Part shown: piece after piece, positions 1-7,641 of the stretch
Position numbering within the stretch: the first letter of the stretch is position 1
How the letters are laid out: each line of letters starts with the position of its first letter
NCBI GenBank assembly: GCA_947567585.1
Contig: CANONE010000024.1
Span: 1-19,046, forward strand
DNA: 19,046 nucleotides
From: an uncultured Clostridia bacterium
GTDB lineage: Bacteria > Bacillota > Clostridia > Oscillospirales > Acutalibacteraceae
Direction: 5' to 3'
The notes under the pieces: generated by a model
What the model was told of the DNA's origin: nothing
What the model saw: only the letters and a program-made list of their open reading frames with translations
Database searches by the model: none
Made by a program: the position numbers and the translations under genes

Positions 1-17
1 TTTTCTGTCCTGCCAGG

Positions 18-47
18 TTGACGAATCCCCGCGCAAAGCGGTATAAT
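18..47 (+). promoter_or_regulatory. Sigma-A-type promoter upstream of the Cof-type phosphatase gene
   Basis: A TTGACG -35 box at 18-23 and a perfect TATAAT -10 box at 42-47 are separated by 18 bases. Transcription would start near base 54, leaving a leader of about 200 bases before the ATG at 253. That leader carries one perfect 7-bp hairpin (66-83, CGGCTTT and AAAGCCG around an ATTA loop) and otherwise shows nothing I can name. The promoter probably serves the first three plus-strand genes. Confidence 0.75.
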
Positions 48-252
48 GAAAGCGCGGACTATCCCCGGCTTTATTAAAAGCCGCAAGGAAGATGCATTTC
101 TCCGCGTTTCGCTATGGAAAGCATGAGAAAAATCCAATTTTTATGGCAGAACGTATCCCAAGCCTATATTCCAAAGAGGTCCTGAGTCGCTTCACAATTT
201 AGGACTTTTGGGGGATTGAAAATAGAGAAAAGAAGGTCAAAGGAGCGTCCTT

Positions 253-1089
253 ATGGAAAGCACTCTTTTTGTCAGTGATCTGGACGGTACGCTGTTGGAC
301 CGGGAATCGCGGATGCCCGCTTATACTGTGCGGACGCTCAACCGGCTTTTGGGACAGGGGCTGCTTTTTACCTTTGCCACAGCCCGGTCCTACCGCTCTA
401 CCCGGGTGGTGACAGAGGGGATCTCCTCCGCTTTGCCCTGGATTGTTCATAACGGCGTGTTTCTGGTGGACAGCGGCGGCCGGCGGCTTTTTGAAACCTT
501 TTTCACGGCGGAGCAGACCGCAGAGATCCGCCTGGCGGCCAAAGCCCTGGGGCTTTCCCCGCTGGTATACTCTATTTTAGAGGGCGCCGAGCGGGTCTCT
601 TACCTGGCCGGCCCCATGCACCCTGGCAAGGCCCATTATGTGCACAGCCGCCAAGAGGACCCCCGCCTGCGCCTGGTTCCCGATGAAGCCGCTCTCTATC
701 AAGGGGATATCTACTATTTCACGTTTATCGACTCCCAGGCCCCTCTGCGCCCCCTTTGGGGCCGGGTGGGGGCCCTTCCCTGGCTCAACGGCACCTTTCA
801 GCGGGATCTTTACCGGGAGGAGTACTGGCTGGAGCTCACGCCTCAAGCCGCCACTAAGGCAGCGGCGGCTCTGCGCCTGAAAAAGGAGCTGGGCTGCCGG
901 CGGCTGGTGGCCTTTGGAGACGCTATGAACGACCTGCCGCTTTTTGCCGCGGCGGACGAGTGCTACGCCACCGCCAACGCCCTGCCGCAGGTGAAGGCGA
1001 CCGCTACCGGCGTTATCGGCGGAAACGAGGAGGGCGGCGTGGCGGAATATCTGGTGGAAAGGCTGAAAAAGGGAGGGCTCAAGCTGTGA
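253..1089 (+). CDS. Cof-type HAD-superfamily sugar/nucleotide phosphatase
   Basis: This 278-residue protein is a cytosolic Mg2+-dependent HAD hydrolase of the Cof/type IIB group, which usually dephosphorylates sugar phosphates, flavin precursors or similar small metabolites. Motif I is seen as DLDGTLLD at residues 9-16, with the nucleophile and acid/base aspartates at 9 and 11. Motif IV is the C-terminal FGDAMNDLPLF, where GD and ND bind the metal. The large central insert and length near 270-280 fit the Cof cap type. AAAGGAG at 239-245 lies 7 bases before the ATG. The stop overlaps the GTG start of the next gene (GTGA), so the two are probably translationally coupled. The family is confident; the substrate cannot be told from sequence. 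Confidence 0.9.
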   Translation: MESTLFVSDLDGTLLDRESRMPAYTVRTLNRLLGQGLLFTFATARSYRSTRVVTEGISSALPWIVHNGVFLVDSGGRRLFETFFTAEQTAEIRLAAKALGLSPLVYSILEGAERVSYLAGPMHPGKAHYVHSRQEDPRLRLVPDEAALYQGDIYYFTFIDSQAPLRPLWGRVGALPWLNGTFQRDLYREEYWLELTPQAATKAAAALRLKKELGCRRLVAFGDAMNDLPLFAAADECYATANALPQVKATATGVIGGNEEGGVAEYLVERLKKGGLKL

Positions 1090-1625
1090 AGACGGCCATT
1101 CGAATGATGCAAGGCATTTTAACGCTGCTGTGGGCGCTGCTGCTGGCGGGCAGCGTCTGCCTGTATGCGGATTCCGCGGCGGGAAGCGATCCCCCAGGGC
1201 TGGGCGGCTGGGCCGGTTATGTGGTGGAGGACGCCGCCATGGAGCCGGAGCTTGCCTCGGGAGATCTGGCCGTCATTAAAAAGGGCGCGGACGCAAAGCC
1301 CGGGGACATGGTGCTCTGCCGGGAGGGGGAGCGTGCCGCCGTTACCCGCATTATCGGGACCACGGAGGGACAGATGATCCTGCAAGCGGACAATAGCGGG
1401 GAAAGCCGTCTGGCCCAGCCGGGGGAAATTGAAGGCGTCTGCACAACCTACCTGCCCGGATTTGGGCCAGCGTTCCGGTTCCTTTCCAGCATTCCCGGGA
1501 TTGCGTCCGTTGGCCTTTTGGGGCTCCTGCTCATCGTTTTGCCGGGATTTCTGCTGCGCGCGCCAAAAGAACGGAGCGCTCGTCCCCGCAAGCCCCGCCA
1601 GGGCGGGTATACCGCCAGACATTAA
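1086..1625 (+). CDS. S26 signal-peptidase-I-like membrane protein lacking catalytic residues
   Basis: This 179-residue protein has an N-terminal membrane helix (about residues 8-28), an S24/S26 peptidase-like core (45-120) and a C-terminal hydrophobic segment (about 140-158) ending in a basic tail. The layout resembles SipW/Sec11-type signal peptidases. In those enzymes a serine sits just before MEP and a histidine sits in a T-H-R-I motif. Here the first motif reads DAAMEPEL, with Ala51 in the serine position. The second reads VTRIIG, with no histidine after Thr87. The GD of the KPGD segment is kept. The fold is therefore recognisable but the dyad is missing, so peptidase activity is unlikely; a binding or regulatory role is possible. 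The GTG start at 1086 is chosen because it overlaps the upstream stop and begins just before the membrane helix. No other gene of a protein-sorting system is next to it. Confidence 0.75.
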   Translation: MKTAIRMMQGILTLLWALLLAGSVCLYADSAAGSDPPGLGGWAGYVVEDAAMEPELASGDLAVIKKGADAKPGDMVLCREGERAAVTRIIGTTEGQMILQADNSGESRLAQPGEIEGVCTTYLPGFGPAFRFLSSIPGIASVGLLGLLLIVLPGFLLRAPKERSARPRKPRQGGYTARH

Positions 1626-1647
1626 GAATCTGTATCCACAGGTTCTT
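1624..1647 (+). promoter_or_regulatory. Small hairpin just before the methyltransferase ribosome site
   Basis: AAGAATCTG (1624-1632) and CAGGTTCTT (1639-1647) form a 9-bp stem with one G-U pair and a 6-base loop. It begins in the stop codon of the preceding gene and ends 4 bases before the AAGGAG at 1652-1657. It could influence translational coupling; no U-tract follows, so it is not a terminator. Confidence 0.35.
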
Positions 1648-1663
1648 CTATAAGGAGAAAACC

Positions 1664-2383
1664 ATGCGGGAATTACCTAAAAAATACAAAAAGGACGCGC
1701 CTTGCTCTTACGCCCTGGGGCCCTTCCCCACCTTCGAGCTGCTGCGGCGGCGGCCCGGGCAGGCTGTGGCCGTCTACTACCGGGAGGACTTCCGCGACCA
1801 GGACAAGCTGTCCGCGCTGTGCCAGGACCTGGGGGTACCCTGCGCCTGCTCTGGGAAAGCCCTGGAACGTATCAGCCAAAAAGAGATCTGTTATGCCGCG
1901 GGGGTGTTTCAGAAATACCCCGGGCGGCTGCGAACGGACGTCCCGCATGTGGCGCTGGTTCACCCGGGGGACATGGGGAACCTGGGCGCCATCCAGCGGA
2001 CTCTGCTGGGCTTCGGTATCCGGGACCTGGCCATCATCGGCAATGGAGCGGACCACTGGAATCCAAAAGCCGTGCGGGCCTCCATGGGCGCGGCCTTCCA
2101 GGTGGAGACCCAGACTTTCCCCGACTTTCCCGCTTACCTGGCCGCCTACGGGCCGGGCCGGGAGATCTTCCCCTTTATGCTGGACGGGGGCGCGGTGTTG
2201 ACCCCGCAAGCCGTGCCCCCGGCAAAGCTTTACACCCTGGTTTTCGGCAACGAAGCCACCGGCCTTCCCCCGGAATATCAAAACTACGGCAAGACTCTCT
2301 TCATTCCCCAAAGCCCCGACGTAGACTCCCTAAACCTGGCCGTAGCCGTAGCCATCGGCGTCTACCTTTTTACAAATAGCTAA
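1664..2383 (+). CDS. TrmH/SpoU-family RNA 2'-O-methyltransferase
   Basis: This 239-residue SPOUT-class enzyme would use S-adenosylmethionine to methylate a ribose 2'-OH in tRNA or rRNA. All three SpoU motifs are visible: motif 1 NLGAIQRT (106-113, with the catalytic-type arginine 112), motif 2 VFGNEATGLP (193-202), and motif 3 IPQSPDVDSLNLAVAVAI (214-231). Motif 3 has DSLN where many homologues have ESLN. The first 95 residues form the variable N-terminal part and contain no clear L30e-like domain that I can recognise. AAGGAG at 1652-1657 gives a well spaced start. Transcription probably continues from the two genes upstream, with a 38-base gap containing a small hairpin. The exact RNA target is unknown. 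Confidence 0.88.
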   Translation: MRELPKKYKKDAPCSYALGPFPTFELLRRRPGQAVAVYYREDFRDQDKLSALCQDLGVPCACSGKALERISQKEICYAAGVFQKYPGRLRTDVPHVALVHPGDMGNLGAIQRTLLGFGIRDLAIIGNGADHWNPKAVRASMGAAFQVETQTFPDFPAYLAAYGPGREIFPFMLDGGAVLTPQAVPPAKLYTLVFGNEATGLPPEYQNYGKTLFIPQSPDVDSLNLAVAVAIGVYLFTNS

Positions 2384-2435
2384 AGGCAATACAGCACTTA
2401 GAATTGTGCGGTGTTGCCTAAAGTATTTGTAAAAA
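2367..2435 (+). repeat. 69-nt two-part palindrome across the methyltransferase stop codon
   Basis: The outer arms are perfect: 12 bases at 2367-2378 (TTTTTACAAATA) match the reverse complement of 2424-2435. Inside them, 2384-2397 pairs with 2406-2419 (13 of 14 positions, one G-U included) around an 8-base loop. A small internal loop at 2379-2383/2420-2423 separates the two stems and contains the TAA stop. The outer arm is coding sequence for the last residues. Because the U-run lies on the 5' side and the A-run on the 3' side, this is not a standard rho-independent terminator for the plus strand. It may be an RNA stability element or a small palindromic insertion. Confidence 0.6.
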
Positions 2436-2452
2436 GCGCGCGCAAAAAAATG

Positions 2453-2481
2453 TTGCGGGATTCCTTCCAATATGGTATACT
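2453..2481 (+). promoter_or_regulatory. Sigma-A-type promoter of the pyrB-pyrI transcription unit
   Basis: A -35 box TTGCGG (2453-2458) and a -10 box TATACT (2476-2481) are 17 bases apart. Transcription would begin near 2488, giving a leader of about 165 bases before the pyrB ATG at 2652. An A7 tract lies directly upstream of the -35 region. Confidence 0.75.
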
Positions 2482-2602
2482 CTTTGAAAGATTGTTTCGG
2501 CAGCTCACTCCCCGCAAAGCTTGGGGTACAGGCTTCAAAGAAGCCGGCATAAAAGAGTTTCAAAGCTTTATGAAGCGATAATTTTTGGTCTTTGGTAAAT
2601 TT

Positions 2603-2633
2603 GGCCTTGGGTTTTGCCCACGGCCTTTATTTT
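2603..2633 (+). terminator. Attenuator-like hairpin and U-tract in the pyrB leader
   Basis: GGCC at 2603-2606 pairs with 2622-2625 and TGGG at 2608-2611 pairs with 2617-2620, giving an 8-bp stem with one internal mismatch. TTTATTTT (2626-2633) follows at once, then the ribosome site. The position between promoter and pyrB is typical of pyrimidine-responsive transcription attenuation. I do not see a convincing PyrR anti-antiterminator loop or a long leader peptide, so the sensing mechanism is unknown. A further perfect hairpin lies upstream in the leader (2531-2545, GGCTTC and GAAGCC). Confidence 0.5.
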
Positions 2634-2651
2634 AGGAAGGAGCGGATTCAT

Positions 2652-3587
2652 ATGCGCCATCTCATTGACCCTCTGGATCTTTCCACCCCGGAAACCGCCC
2701 GGCTTCTGGACCTGGCCCAGAAAATTCTCCAGGCTCCCCAGAGCTATGCCCACCGCTGCGACGGGAAGATTCTTGCCACCCTCTTTTTTGAGCCCAGCAC
2801 CCGCACCCGGCTGAGCTTTGAGTCCGCCATGCTCCGGCTGGGGGGACAGGTGCTGGGGTTCTCCAACGCCCAGAGCAGCTCCGCCGCCAAGGGGGAAAGC
2901 GTGGCGGACACCATCCGCATGATCTCCGGCTACGCCGACATTGCCGCCATGCGGCATTTTAAGGAGGGCGCGCCCTTTGTGGCCGCCCAGTTTTCCAAAA
3001 TCCCCGTTATCAACGCCGGAGACGGCGGCCACCAGCACCCTACACAGACTCTCACCGACCTCTTTATGATCCAGCGCCGCCGGGGAAGCGTGGGCGGGCT
3101 TACCATCGGCCTGTGCGGGGATTTGAAGTTCGGCCGCACCGTCCACTCGCTGATTAAATCTTTGGTCCGTTATGAGGACGTCCGCTTTATCCTAATCTCC
3201 CCGGAAGAGCTTCGGGCTCCCAGTTACATTGTCAAAGAGGTGCTGGGCCCCTCCGGCCACCCCTGGCGGGAAGTCCGCCGGATGGAGGAGGTTATGCCGG
3301 AGCTGGACGTACTCTATATGACCCGGGTTCAGCGGGAACGCTTTTTCAATGAAGAGGACTATGTGCGGCTTAAAGATTCCTACATCCTGACCCCCGAAAA
3401 GCTGCGCCTGGGCAAACCGGATCTGGCCGTCCTGCACCCGCTGCCCAGAGTGAACGAGATCCACCAGAACGTGGACAAGGACCCCCGGGCCCTGTATTTT
3501 GAGCAGGCTCGGGGCGGCGTATACGTCCGCATGGCGCTGATTTTAGCGCTCTTGGGCCTGGAGCCGGAAATCTTGGAGGAGGCATGA
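2652..3587 (+). CDS. pyrB: Aspartate carbamoyltransferase catalytic chain
   Basis: This 311-residue protein catalyses carbamoyl phosphate plus L-aspartate to N-carbamoyl-L-aspartate, the committed step of de novo UMP synthesis. The carbamoyl-phosphate loop FEPSTRTR is at 46-53, the SSSAAKGES loop (the neighbouring-subunit lysine is Lys80) at 75-83, HPTQTLTDL follows in the middle, and the aspartate-binding half holds MTRVQRERF and HPLPRVNEI. Length and all motifs are normal. The ATG at 2652 is chosen because AAGGAG (2637-2642) lies 9 bases upstream; an in-frame TTG further upstream would run through the leader hairpin. It is followed by pyrI after 3 bases, so the two form the classic catalytic/regulatory pair. 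Expression is probably set by the promoter at 2453-2481 and the leader attenuator. Confidence 0.97.
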   Translation: MRHLIDPLDLSTPETARLLDLAQKILQAPQSYAHRCDGKILATLFFEPSTRTRLSFESAMLRLGGQVLGFSNAQSSSAAKGESVADTIRMISGYADIAAMRHFKEGAPFVAAQFSKIPVINAGDGGHQHPTQTLTDLFMIQRRRGSVGGLTIGLCGDLKFGRTVHSLIKSLVRYEDVRFILISPEELRAPSYIVKEVLGPSGHPWREVRRMEEVMPELDVLYMTRVQRERFFNEEDYVRLKDSYILTPEKLRLGKPDLAVLHPLPRVNEIHQNVDKDPRALYFEQARGGVYVRMALILALLGLEPEILEEA

Positions 3588-3590
3588 GCC

Positions 3591-4016
3591 ATGCTGAATA
3601 TTGATAGCATCGAAAACGGCATCGTCATCGACCACATCACCGCCGGGCGGGGTATGCGGGTCTACGAGCTTTTGGAGCTGGACAAGCTGGACACCTGCGT
3701 GGCCATTATCAAAAATGCCCGCAGCAGTAAATTTGGGCGCAAGGACATTATCAAAATCGAGGGGATGACCGGCGTGGACCTGGACGTGCTGGGCTTTATC
3801 GACGACCACGCCACCGTCTGCGTAATCCGGGACGGAAAGCTGGCCGAGAAGAAACGCCCCCATCTCCCCAAAAAGCTGGTCAACATCGTCACCTGCAAAA
3901 ATCCCCGCTGCATCACCAGCGTAGAGGACGTTGACCAAATCTTTAACCTGGTAGACGAAAAAAGCCACCGCTACCGCTGCCAGTACTGTGAGCAGCTTCT
4001 TACAGAAAACGCCTGA
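3591..4016 (+). CDS. pyrI: Aspartate carbamoyltransferase regulatory chain
   Basis: This 141-residue protein is the allosteric chain that binds nucleotides and joins PyrB trimers into the larger holoenzyme. The N-terminal nucleotide-binding domain (about 1-97) includes the typical SSKFGRKDIIKIEG stretch. The C-terminal zinc domain has Cys102-X4-Cys107 and Cys130-X2-Cys133, the expected four-cysteine site that contacts PyrB. GGAGGAGG at 3575-3582, within the end of pyrB, serves as its ribosome site. The presence of pyrI predicts an ATP/CTP-responsive enzyme rather than the unregulated trimer found in Bacillus; that prediction is from family knowledge. Confidence 0.97.
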   Translation: MLNIDSIENGIVIDHITAGRGMRVYELLELDKLDTCVAIIKNARSSKFGRKDIIKIEGMTGVDLDVLGFIDDHATVCVIRDGKLAEKKRPHLPKKLVNIVTCKNPRCITSVEDVDQIFNLVDEKSHRYRCQYCEQLLTENA

Positions 4017-4020
4017 TATC

Positions 4021-4090
4021 TTGGGGACTTTGGGCCTTGTCCGCCGGTCAGACCGGCAAATGAGACCCAGCGCCCGCAGCCTTAGGGAGG
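4021..4090 (+). promoter_or_regulatory. Structured leader element, copy 1 (before addA)
   Basis: The 82-base gap between pyrI and addA holds a perfect hairpin at 4043-4057 (GCCGGT, loop CAG, ACCGGC). The following block at 4055-4090 matches the leader at 10071-10107 in about 31 of 38 aligned columns. The outer arms GGGACTTTGGG (4024-4034) and CCCAGCGCCC (4066-4075) can pair imperfectly around the hairpin. The element ends in AGGGAGG, the ribosome site for addA, so it sits where it could attenuate transcription or gate translation inside the pyr transcript. Confidence 0.5.
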
Positions 4091-4098
4091 TACCCACA

Positions 4099-7000
4099 AT
4101 GCAGCGATGGACAGCAAGCCAAAAAGACGCGATAGACGCGCGGCGGGGAACGGTGCTGGTGGCGGCGGCCGCAGGATCGGGAAAGACCGCTGTGCTGGTT
4201 CAGCGGGCCATAGAGCGGCTTACAGACCCGGAGCATCCCGCCAACGCCGACCGGATGCTGATCGTTACCTTTACCAAGGCGGCGGCGGCAGAGATGCGGG
4301 CCCGTTTGGAGCAGAGGCTGGACCAGCTTATGCGGGAGAACCCCCGCAGCCGGTTTTTGCGCAGGCAGGGAATTCTGCTGCACCAGGCCCATATTGGCAC
4401 GGTGGACAGCTTTTGCGCGGAGATGGTCCGGGAATTTTTCCACCTTCTGGACCTCTCCCCGGACTTTAAAATCCTCTCGGACAAGCGGGAGGAGGAGCTG
4501 ACCGCCCAAGCCTTGGAAGAGGCCATGAACGCCGCCTACGAGCGGGGGGGCTTCGCCCCTCTGGCGGACGCTTTCGCCGCCGAACGGGACGACCGCCGCC
4601 TGACCCAAATGACTTTGTCCCTCTACCGCTTTATGCAGAGCCACCCCTTCCCGGAAAAGTGGCTGCGGGCAAAAATGGACATGTACTTGGCCGGAAACCC
4701 CTCCCCCTGGGAGCGGGTCATTCTGGATTACGCCGCCGAGGCCGCCGGCCACTGCGCCCAAATACTGGAAAACGCCCTGGGGCTTGCCCAGGAAGACGGC
4801 CAGCTTTTTGACTCCTTCCAGCCCGCCCTGGCCGCCGACCGCGCCGCCTGCCTGGAATTGGCCGGGGCCGCCGCTGCCGGGGATTGGACGCGCGCCGCCG
4901 CTTTGCAAAAGGGCTTCGCTCCCACCCGGCGGAAGGCCATGCGGGGCTTTGGTAAGGAGGACCCCCTGCTGCTGCGCCTGGAAGCCTGCCGGAAAGAAGT
5001 CAAAAAAACTATAGATAATCTGGGAAAATGCCTTTCAGGGGGGGATTCTGCCGCCGAGCTGGCCGCCGCCGGGCCCCTGCTGCAAAGCCTGGGCGATCTG
5101 ACGCTGGACTTTTCCCGACGGTATGAGGAGAAAAAGCGGGAGAGGAATTTCCTCGACTACAGCGACCTGGAGCACTGCGCCGTCCGGCTTTTCTGCGGAG
5201 AGGACGGCTCTCCCACCCAGACGGCCCGAGAGGTTGCCGGACGCTTTGATGAGATTATGATCGACGAATACCAGGACATCAACGAGGTGCAGGACTCTAT
5301 CTTTCAGGCGGTCAGCAAGAACGGAGAAAACCTCTTTATGGTAGGAGACGTGAAACAGAGTATTTACGGCTTCCGCAGGGCTATGCCGGAAATATTTCTC
5401 CGCCGCCGGGAAAGCTTTCAGAAATATGACCGGAGCCTGGACCGCTACCCCGCCGCCATTACCCTGGATAAAAACTTCCGCTCCCGCCGGGAGGCGGTGG
5501 ATTCCGTCAACTATATATTTTCCCTGCTCATGAGCCGTCAGGCCGGGGATATCGACTATACCGGGGAGGAACGCCTGGTATGCGGAGCCGGGTTTGAAGA
5601 CAAGCCGGGCTGCGAAACGGAGGTCCATTTTCTCAGCCGGGGGGACCTGCCCGCCCAGTTGGCGGAGGCCGGGTTCATCGCCCAGCGCATTCGGGAGATG
5701 CTGGCGGCGGGCTTTACCGTCAGCGACGGCGGAAAAGAGCGCCCCGCCGGGTACGGGGACTTCTGCATTCTTCTGCGCAGCGCCAACAAATACGCCCACG
5801 CCTACGCCCAGGAGCTCAGCCGCCTAGGCGTGCCTGCCAAGGCCACGGTAACAGGGGGATTCTTCAACGCGGCGGAAATTCAGGTAATATTGTCCCTGCT
5901 CCGGGTCATCGACAATCCCAATCAGGATATTCCCCTTTTAGCCCTACTGATGAGCCCTCTTTACGGTTTCTCCGCCGATGACACCGCCCGCCTGCGCCAA
6001 GAAAGCCGGGAAGTCTCTATCTACGTTTCCCTGACCCGGGCCGGGCCGGAGGACCCCCGCTGCCAGAGGGTTCTGGAGGATTTGCGGCAACTGCGGAACC
6101 TTTCCGCCACCATGCCCGCCGACGCCTTTCTCACCATGCTCTATGGCCGCACCGGCTATCCGGATATGGTCCGGGCCATGGAGGACGGCGCGGGGCGGCT
6201 GAACAATCTCCGGCTTTTGCTGCAATACGCCAAGGAGTACGAGGGCTCCGGTTATCACGGGCTTTCCGGCTTCGTAGGGTTTTTGGACCGCCTGATGGAA
6301 AGCGGCTCGGATATGCAGGCCGCCGGAGTTCTAACGGGCGGCGGGCAGGCCGTGGCCGTTATGAGCATCCATAAATCCAAGGGCCTGCAATTTCCTGTGT
6401 GCATCGTGGCCGGATGCGGCCGGACTTTTACCAGCGACAAGGCGGAAGAGGTGCTGCTTCACCCGGACCTGGGGCTGGGCGTCAAGCTCCGGGACCCTAC
6501 CGGCGCGGCCCGGGTCACCACCACTGCCCGGGAGGCCATTGCTTTGGAAAGCGCCCGGTCCGCCGGGGCGGAGGAATTGCGGGTGCTGTACGTGGCCCTG
6601 ACCCGGGCCCAGGAGAAGCTGATTTTGGTGTCCTCCAGCCGAGATATGGAGGCGGAGCTATCCAAAGCCGCCTTGGAACTGGCTGGCGAAAGGCCCTCGC
6701 CCTTTATGGTCCGCAAGGCCAAAAGCGCGGGACAATGGCTGTTGATGTGCGCTCTGCGCCACCCGGACGGCGGGCTCCTGCGGCAAAGGGCGGGGCTTTC
6801 ACAGGCCCCCGTCTGCCAGGCGGACTACACCCCCTGGCGGATTACTCTGGGCCAAAGCCAGCCGGACAAAGCGCCTCCTGTCCCGGAGAACAAGGAGCCG
6901 CAGCCCCCGGACATGGCCCTCTACCACAGCCTGCGGGCCCAGGCGGACTTCCGCTACCCTTACGCCGAAAGCCTGGATATTCCCGCCAAGGTCTCCGCCT

Positions 7001-7638
7001 CCAAGCTGGCCGCTCAGGCCCAGGGAGAACGGGAGCTGAATCTCTCCCGCCCAGCCTGGCTGGGCGAGCGGGGAATGACCCCCGCCCAACGGGGTATCGC
7101 CCTTCACGAGTTCATGCAGTTCGCGGACTTTCCCGCCGCCGCCGCCGACCCCCGGCGGGAGCTGGCCCGCCTGGAAAGAATGGCCTTTTTCAGCCCGGAG
7201 CAGGCGGCGGCCGTAGACTTAAACCGGGTCCGCGCCTTTTTCCGGGGGGAACTGGGAAAGCGGGTGCTGGCTTCCCGGGAAGTTGTTAAAGAAAGGCGTT
7301 TCACCGCTGTCATTCCGCCGGATATGGCCGTTGCCTGGGCGCTTAGCGGCACGGGCCGGGAGGAACCGGTGGTGCTGCAGGGGGCTGTAGACTGCACCTT
7401 TATGGAAAAGGGCCGGCTGCATATTATCGACTTTAAAACGGACCGGGTGCCGGACATGGAAGAGCTATGGCGGCGGTATCTGGTGCAGATTCGCCTGTAC
7501 GCCTTTGCCATGGAAGAGGTAACCGGGTACCAGGTGGGGGATATGATTCTTTACTCCACCTGGCTCAGTCAGGGCAGCGCCCGAAAATATGAGCCGGAAG
7601 AGCGGCGCCCTTCGCTGTTTTTCGGGCTGGAAGGATGA
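4099..7638 (+). CDS. addA: ATP-dependent helicase/nuclease subunit A (AddA)
   Basis: This 1179-residue protein is the helicase-nuclease subunit of the AddAB complex, which resects double-strand breaks for RecA loading. The UvrD/Rep-type helicase motifs are in order: Q-motif WTASQKDAI (4-12), Walker A AAAAGSGKT (22-30), IDEYQD near 388-393, VGDVKQSIYGFRR near 415, SIHKSKGLQFP near 756, and LYVALTRAQEKL near 831. The C-terminal RecB-type nuclease domain is intact, with LHEF near 1000, a GAVDCTF strand near 1095 and DFKTDR near 1111, giving the His, Asp and Asp-X-Lys catalytic set. The ATG at 4099 is chosen for AGGGAGG 8 bases upstream; the frame stays open back into pyrI. The usual partner addB is not adjacent: pyrI lies upstream and a GH2-like gene starts 3 bases downstream. 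Confidence 0.95.
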   Translation: MQRWTASQKDAIDARRGTVLVAAAAGSGKTAVLVQRAIERLTDPEHPANADRMLIVTFTKAAAAEMRARLEQRLDQLMRENPRSRFLRRQGILLHQAHIGTVDSFCAEMVREFFHLLDLSPDFKILSDKREEELTAQALEEAMNAAYERGGFAPLADAFAAERDDRRLTQMTLSLYRFMQSHPFPEKWLRAKMDMYLAGNPSPWERVILDYAAEAAGHCAQILENALGLAQEDGQLFDSFQPALAADRAACLELAGAAAAGDWTRAAALQKGFAPTRRKAMRGFGKEDPLLLRLEACRKEVKKTIDNLGKCLSGGDSAAELAAAGPLLQSLGDLTLDFSRRYEEKKRERNFLDYSDLEHCAVRLFCGEDGSPTQTAREVAGRFDEIMIDEYQDINEVQDSIFQAVSKNGENLFMVGDVKQSIYGFRRAMPEIFLRRRESFQKYDRSLDRYPAAITLDKNFRSRREAVDSVNYIFSLLMSRQAGDIDYTGEERLVCGAGFEDKPGCETEVHFLSRGDLPAQLAEAGFIAQRIREMLAAGFTVSDGGKERPAGYGDFCILLRSANKYAHAYAQELSRLGVPAKATVTGGFFNAAEIQVILSLLRVIDNPNQDIPLLALLMSPLYGFSADDTARLRQESREVSIYVSLTRAGPEDPRCQRVLEDLRQLRNLSATMPADAFLTMLYGRTGYPDMVRAMEDGAGRLNNLRLLLQYAKEYEGSGYHGLSGFVGFLDRLMESGSDMQAAGVLTGGGQAVAVMSIHKSKGLQFPVCIVAGCGRTFTSDKAEEVLLHPDLGLGVKLRDPTGAARVTTTAREAIALESARSAGAEELRVLYVALTRAQEKLILVSSSRDMEAELSKAALELAGERPSPFMVRKAKSAGQWLLMCALRHPDGGLLRQRAGLSQAPVCQADYTPWRITLGQSQPDKAPPVPENKEPQPPDMALYHSLRAQADFRYPYAESLDIPAKVSASKLAAQAQGERELNLSRPAWLGERGMTPAQRGIALHEFMQFADFPAAAADPRRELARLERMAFFSPEQAAAVDLNRVRAFFRGELGKRVLASREVVKERRFTAVIPPDMAVAWALSGTGREEPVVLQGAVDCTFMEKGRLHIIDFKTDRVPDMEELWRRYLVQIRLYAFAMEEVTGYQVGDMILYSTWLSQGSARKYEPEERRPSLFFGLEG

Positions 7639-7641
7639 GGG

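Noticed and set aside
92..202. Possible 36-codon leader ORF between the first promoter and the Cof-type phosphatase gene
   Set aside because: The AAGGAAG before its ATG is only 1 base away, the peptide has no recognisable feature, and no regulatory codon run is seen.
2330..2563. Minus-strand 77-codon frame between the methyltransferase and pyrB
   Set aside because: It needs a TTG start without a ribosome site, overlaps the methyltransferase gene and runs through the palindrome.
2488..2651. Known riboswitch or T-box in the pyrB leader
   Set aside because: No T-box sequence or class-defining riboswitch core is visible; only an attenuator-like hairpin is supported.
6399..7289. 296-codon plus-strand frame inside addA
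   Set aside because: Gly/Pro/Arg-rich shadow of the high-GC addA coding sequence, with no ribosome site and no motif.
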